Below, one piece after another: positions 60,334 through 64,000 of a stretch of 64,000 nt of DNA. The DNA comes from Rhodocista pekingensis. Lineage in GTDB: Bacteria; Pseudomonadota; Alphaproteobacteria; Azospirillales; Azospirillaceae. The stretch covers positions 682,001-746,000 of the forward strand of contig NZ_JBHTCM010000010.1 of assembly GCF_042665545.1 (NCBI RefSeq), given 5' to 3'. The position numbers were made by a program, and so were the translations under genes. Within the stretch, counting starts at the first letter, position 1. The number at the start of each line of letters is the position of its first letter. The notes beneath the pieces were generated by a model that saw only the letters and a program-made list of their open reading frames with translations, was not told the DNA's origin and made no database searches.

Positions 60334-61026
60334 ATGATGATCGCTCCCGAGCAGCCGCAGCACGCCGCCGGCATCGAATCCCTCCTGGACGACGCCTTCG
60401 GCGCCAAGCGCCATGCCAAGACCGTGTACCGCCTGCGCGCCGGGATCGAGCCGGTGGCCGGGCTCAGCTTCGTCGCCACGGATGAGGACGGCCGGCTGGT
60501 CGGCACCATCCGCTACTGGCCGGTGCTGGTCGGCGGCGCCACCCCCGCCATCCTGCTGGGCCCGATCGCCATCCATGCGGACTGGCGCAGCAAGGGACTG
60601 GGCGGCACGCTGATCCGCTACAGCCTGGACCGGGCGGCGGAGCAGGGCCACCGCATCGTGCTGCTGGTGGGCGACGCGCCCTACTATGCCCGCTTCGGCT
60701 TCACGCGGGAGAACACGCTGGACCTGTCGCTGCCGGGTCCGGTGGATCTCGACCGCTTCCTCGGGCTGGAGCTGGTCCCCGGCGCGCTGGCCGGCGTCTC
60801 CGGCCTGGTCGGCCGCGCCGACGGCAGCAGCGCCCCGGCGGATGAGCAGGACGGCCTGCCGGCCGAGGCGGCCGACGGCAACCGTGCCGGCGAGCTTGCC
60901 GGCCCGCTTCCCCTGCCGCCCGCGCCCATCTTGTCCGCCGCGGTGTTGCCCGCCACGGTGCTGCCGCCGCCCGACCTCGGCCCCTCCGCCTCCCCCCACC
61001 GGCCCCGCCGCTCCGCCCGCCGCTGA
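60334..61026 (+). CDS. GNAT family N-acetyltransferase
   Basis: The 230-residue protein has the YhbS-like GNAT layout: ESLLDDAFGAKRHAKTVYRLR, LSFVATDEDGRLVGTIRYWPV, the acetyl-CoA-binding LLGPIAIHADWRSKGLGGTLI (motif A, Q/RxxGxG/A) and LLVGDAPYYARFGF. The acceptor is unknown, and such proteins often act on small amines. The last 65 residues form a Pro/Ala-rich tail with no domain. The start ATG 60334 (or 60337) lacks a clear ribosome-binding site. Confidence 0.88.
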   Translation: MMIAPEQPQHAAGIESLLDDAFGAKRHAKTVYRLRAGIEPVAGLSFVATDEDGRLVGTIRYWPVLVGGATPAILLGPIAIHADWRSKGLGGTLIRYSLDRAAEQGHRIVLLVGDAPYYARFGFTRENTLDLSLPGPVDLDRFLGLELVPGALAGVSGLVGRADGSSAPADEQDGLPAEAADGNRAGELAGPLPLPPAPILSAAVLPATVLPPPDLGPSASPHRPRRSARR

Positions 61027-61106
61027 GCGGTCGGCAGGAGAGGCACCGGACACCCCACGCGGGTGCTTGAACCGGCCGCCGGAAGGCCCTATAAGGACGG
61101 AGCGGC

Positions 61107-61180
61107 GCGGGTGTAGCTCAATGGTAGAGCAGAAGCTTCCCAAGCTTACGACGAGGGTTCGATTCCCTTCACCCGCTCCA
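61107..61180 (+). tRNA. tRNA-Gly (anticodon CCC)
   Basis: Acceptor GCGGGTG pairs with CACCCGC, the D arm is GCTC-AATGGTA-GAGC, the anticodon loop is TTCCCAA (anticodon CCC), the T arm is GAGGG-TTCGATT-CCCTT, and CCA is encoded. The top pair of the anticodon stem is a G-A mismatch. The tRNA reads GGG codons. The 3' end of tRNA-Gly genes is a frequent integration site, and the DNA to the right looks different from that to the left. Confidence 0.96.
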
Positions 61181-61539
61181 GTCTTTTCAAGGGCTTAGCG
61201 CCCGTCCTCCCCGAAATTGCGCGTATGGAAAGTACGGAAAACTTCGGTTTCCCGTGGCGATTTTGCGCGTTGGCAAGCCCCCTCCAGTCAGGGTAGCTAC
61301 GGCCCGATCGACGGGTGAGCGCTCATTCCATGGGCATGACGGGTTGCTCTTTATGGAGCGCTTGGCGGCCAGGCCCGCCGGGACGGCAGCATTGAGACAA
61401 TTCTGCTGGACCGGGCAGGGGGAGCGGGGCTGGTCTGATACGGGAATTCAGTCCGGGCCTCGAACGCCCCCCCGAACCTCCGACAGTCTTGACCTGATCA
61501 GAGACGGCCAGCAGCCCCGTGAAGGGAATCGCGTAGCAT
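61181..61539. other. Gene-free stretch between tRNA-Gly and the ABC-F gene
   Basis: I see no convincing gene in these 359 bp, which are less GC-rich than the neighbourhood. Directly after the CCA the sequence runs TCTTTTCAAGGGCTTAG, then a region with AAAGTACGGAAAAC that could be recombinase-binding or promoter DNA. An inverted repeat AGCGCTC/GAGCGCT spans 61318-61362. An open frame 61254-61553 has no recognisable content. Confidence 0.4.
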
Positions 61540-63162
61540 ATGATCCGATTTGAGAACATCACCAAGCAGAGCGGTCACCGACTCCTCTTCCTGGAAGCGT
61601 CCGCCGCATTGAACAGGGGGGAGAAGGTCGGCCTGGTCGGTCCCAACGGTGCCGGCAAGACCACGCTGTTCCGGATGATCACCGGCGAGGAGTCACCGGA
61701 CGAGGGCCAGGTGTCGATCGAGAAGCAGGTCTCGATCGGCTATTTCAATCAGGATGTCGGCGAAATGTCCGGCCGGACCGCGGTGGCGGAAGTGATGGAC
61801 GGAGCCGGGCCGGTCAGCACCGTGGCGGCGGAACTGGCCGAGCTTGAAGCAGCCATGTGCGATCCCGATCGCGCCGCCGATATGGACGCGATCATCGCGC
61901 GCTACGGCGAGGTGCAGGCGCGGTTCGAGGAACTGGGCGGTTACGAGCTGGAGGGACGGGCACGGGAGGTTCTCGCCGGGCTCAGCTTCAGCCAGGAGAT
62001 GATGGACGCGGACGTGGGCAACCTGTCCGGCGGCTGGAAGATGCGGGTGGCCCTTGGCCGCATCCTGCTGATGCGGCCCGACGCCATGCTCCTGGACGAG
62101 CCGAGCAACCACCTGGATATCGAAAGCCTGATCTGGCTGGAGCAGTTCCTGAAGGCCTACGATGGCGCCCTGTTGATGACCTCGCATGACCGCGAGTTCC
62201 TGAACCGTATCGTCGGCAAGATCATCGAGATCGATGGCGGGTCGCTGACCAGCTATTCCGGGGATTACGCATTCTACGAGCGGCAGCGTGCCCTGAACGA
62301 AAAGCAGCAGCAGGCACAGTTCGAACGGCAGCAGGCCATGCTGGCCAAGGAGATCAAGTTCATCGAACGCTTCAAGGCCCGGGCCTCGCACGCGGCCCAG
62401 GTGCAAAGCCGGGTGAAGAAGCTGGACAAGATCGAGCGTGTCGAGCCACCGAGACGCCGCCAGATCGTGGCGTTCGACTTCCGGCCGGCGCCCCGCTCGG
62501 GCGACGATGTGGCCGTCCTGAAGAACGTGCACAAGGCTTATGGCAGCCGCACCATCTATCACGGGTTCGACCTGACGATCCGGCGCAGGGAGCGTTGGTG
62601 CGTGATGGGCGTCAACGGTGCCGGCAAATCCACATTGTTGAAGCTGGTGGCCGGTACCACAGCACCGGATCACGGCACCGTCGCCATCGGTGCCAGCGTC
62701 AAGATGGGCTATTTCTCCCAGCATGCGATGGAGCAGCTCGACGGCGGTCACACCGTTTTCGAGGCCCTGGAAGCTGCATTCCCCCTGGCGAACCAGGGGT
62801 CGCTCCGCGCCCTTGCCGGCTGCTTCGGCTTTTCCGGAGATGACGTGGAAAAGAAATGCCGCGTCCTGTCCGGCGGGGAGAAGGCGCGGCTGGTGATGGC
62901 GATCATGCTGTTTGATCCGCCGAATTTCCTGGTCCTCGACGAACCGACCAACCATCTCGATCTCGATACCAAGGAAATGCTGTTGACGGCGTTGGCCGCC
63001 TATGAGGGCACCATGCTGTTCGTCTCGCACGACCGGCATTTCCTGGCCGCGCTTTCCAACCGTGTGTTGGAACTGACGCCCGATGGTATCCACCAGTATG
63101 GCGGCGGCTATACGGAGTACGTGGCGCGGACCGGGCATGAAGCGCCTGGACTCCGCAGCTGA
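61540..63162 (+). CDS. ABC-F family ATP-binding protein
   Basis: The 540-residue protein has two ABC domains without membrane segments: Walker A GPNGAGKT (34-41) and GVNGAGKS, signatures NLSGGW and LSGGEK, Walker B LLDEPSNHLD and VLDEPTNHLD, and between them the charged helical linker (ERQRALNEKQQQAQFE..., then RFKARASHAAQVQSR). ABC-F proteins act at the ribosomal E site, either as translation factors (EttA/YbiT/Uup) or as antibiotic-resistance proteins; which subgroup is unclear, but length and linker suggest YbiT-like. Codon use has more A/T third positions than its neighbours, hinting at different ancestry. Confidence 0.94.
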   Translation: MIRFENITKQSGHRLLFLEASAALNRGEKVGLVGPNGAGKTTLFRMITGEESPDEGQVSIEKQVSIGYFNQDVGEMSGRTAVAEVMDGAGPVSTVAAELAELEAAMCDPDRAADMDAIIARYGEVQARFEELGGYELEGRAREVLAGLSFSQEMMDADVGNLSGGWKMRVALGRILLMRPDAMLLDEPSNHLDIESLIWLEQFLKAYDGALLMTSHDREFLNRIVGKIIEIDGGSLTSYSGDYAFYERQRALNEKQQQAQFERQQAMLAKEIKFIERFKARASHAAQVQSRVKKLDKIERVEPPRRRQIVAFDFRPAPRSGDDVAVLKNVHKAYGSRTIYHGFDLTIRRRERWCVMGVNGAGKSTLLKLVAGTTAPDHGTVAIGASVKMGYFSQHAMEQLDGGHTVFEALEAAFPLANQGSLRALAGCFGFSGDDVEKKCRVLSGGEKARLVMAIMLFDPPNFLVLDEPTNHLDLDTKEMLLTALAAYEGTMLFVSHDRHFLAALSNRVLELTPDGIHQYGGGYTEYVARTGHEAPGLRS

Positions 63163-63495
63163 ACGGGAACAAGCCGGGGGCCAAGGCGACGCCGAATCCA
63201 GGCGGTCGTCAGCAGTTCATGGGTCGTTCTTCGCCAGTGATGCGCCAAGTGACCGCCGGCGGCCTTCGGCGGCGTTGCCCCAGACACATGTTCGCAAGGG
63301 GGCTGGTTTTCGAACATGTCCGGCGTCACATGTGCAAACCGCCCTCCATCATTCTACCGCTGCCGCCCCGGCGGAGTTGGAAATCAAGGCCGTCCTCCGC
63401 GCCGCAGCGGATCGTCGGAGGACGGCAATTGCCTGGGGCGCCGGGCGGACTGGCAGGAGTGAATGCTCGAACGACATCGCCGGTTGGGAGGGATC
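63163..63495. other. Gene-free stretch after the ABC-F gene, with a 9-bp hairpin
   Basis: No convincing gene is seen in these 333 bp; all frames lack recognisable content. An inverted repeat ACATGTTCG/CGAACATGT (63286-63294 with 63311-63319, 16-nt loop) is the only structured element. It might be a terminator stem or an operator. Confidence 0.4.
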
Positions 63496-64000
63496 TCACG
63501 GGTCGTCGGAGACATCCGTATCGGGAGCTTGTCCGACGACGGCGATGCCGAACCGGTCGGGGTTCTGGCCGACCTCCCGCGCCCAGACCTCGATGCACTC
63601 GGTAAGGACTGCGCGCTCGTCGTCATAGAGCCGGGTGCGGCCATCCAGGAGAGCGGCACGCCATTTCTCGCCGCGCTCCCACGCCTCCGCCCAGGCCTCG
63701 CCGATTTCAAAGGCACGGCGTGTCTGCCGGTGGGCCCGGATCAGCGCCCCGGCCTGGGCGGCGTCCTTCGCGCTCTTGATCAGGCCCTCCGGGTCGGTGC
63801 GGCGCTTGGCGCAGACGATGATCTTGTGGACAGCGAACCGATGGGGCGCGGGCACCAGAACCGGGATCCCGGCGCGGTGCAGCACGGCCGCCCGGACCGG
63901 CTGCCGCAGCAGGAAGTCGAGATACCGTAACGGGGTTGCCCCCGCCCCTCCCAACGCGGGCATGGGCGCGGGCCGCCCGGCGACGGCGTCGCTGGTCCGG
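63496..64000 (-). CDS. GSU2403-family nucleotidyltransferase-fold protein, C-terminal part (5' end outside window)
   Basis: The minus-strand frame is open to the last base, giving 167 residues before the stop; the ATG at 63963 is internal to the family's conserved region, so the gene starts beyond the window. Recognisable segments are LRYLDFLLRQPVRAAVL, IPVLVPAPHRFAVHKIIV and the following KDAAQAGALI, which match the GSU2403/NTP_transf_8 type. The family shares the MNT nucleotidyltransferase fold and is often found on accessory DNA. The catalytic GS/DxD region, expected upstream, is not visible. Function unknown. Confidence 0.75.
   Translation of the reverse strand, partial: RTSDAVAGRPAPMPALGGAGATPLRYLDFLLRQPVRAAVLHRAGIPVLVPAPHRFAVHKIIVCAKRRTDPEGLIKSAKDAAQAGALIRAHRQTRRAFEIGEAWAEAWERGEKWRAALLDGRTRLYDDERAVLTECIEVWAREVGQNPDRFGIAVVGQAPDTDVSDDP

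Noticed and set aside
61254..61553. 99-residue open frame between tRNA-Gly and the ABC-F gene
   Set aside because: No ribosome-binding site, no recognisable content, and it overlaps the ABC-F start.

Overview
The window is very GC-rich chromosomal DNA with dense, short-spaced genes, frequent GTG starts and hairpin terminators. The gene content (rpe/heparinase/purH, gpsA/tsaD facing hemC/hemD/mitofilin/hemY, an SDHAF4-like DUF1674 protein, TAXI receptor, CobS/CobT/CobC) points to an alphaproteobacterium of the Rhodospirillales, resembling Azospirillum or Rhodospirillum centenum relatives. That placement is an inference from recalled gene order and protein similarity, not from a search.

Layout. 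1-4.7 kb: the tail of a PemK/MazF-type toxin, pheT, and a chemoreceptor. 4.7-19.6 kb: mostly single genes, namely an acyltransferase, a TerC/YjbE metal transporter, exported S10 and S46 peptidases, two GSTs, a PAS_5 protein, malonyl-CoA synthetase, a HupE-like membrane protein, an orphan TAXI receptor, an M17 aminopeptidase, and a MarR-like regulator overlapping an NlpC/P60 peptidase. 19.7-25.2 kb: leuC without leuD, a short chemoreceptor-like fragment protein, acs with a promoter-overlapping palindrome, and an exported protein of unknown function.

25.5-30.2 kb is the most notable locus: three tightly coupled genes encoding a MotA-like channel with a very long helical tail (ZorA-like), a MotB/OmpA-like stator (ZorB-like) and a protein ending in an EH-signature-type region (ZorC-like). 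This is the core of a type I Zorya anti-phage system, but the helicase/nuclease zorD is not next to it.

30.2-43.6 kb: exported proteins, DUF1674, htpX behind a heat-shock-type promoter, rsmB, rraA, the rpe-heparinase-purH operon, a pair of small paralogous unknown proteins, a YciI-EVE-Rieske operon, a BON protein and a ClpP-like protein. 43.6-55.4 kb: gpsA-tsaD, divergent hemC-hemD-mitofilin-hemY, then cobalamin genes (cobD-like, cobC, cobS, cobT). 55.4-60 kb: an unusually A/T-rich regulatory stretch before a large beta-helix protein with three near-identical carbohydrate-binding-like repeats, then csaA, folE and apaG. 60.3-64 kb: a GNAT acetyltransferase, tRNA-Gly(CCC), and behind it an ABC-F ATPase with more relaxed codon use and the start of a GSU2403-type nucleotidyltransferase, which may be the edge of an integrated element.

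Two window-wide patterns stand out: many intrinsic terminators share a GGGCGGC-type stem, and short tandem duplications of about 15 bp recur inside and between genes.
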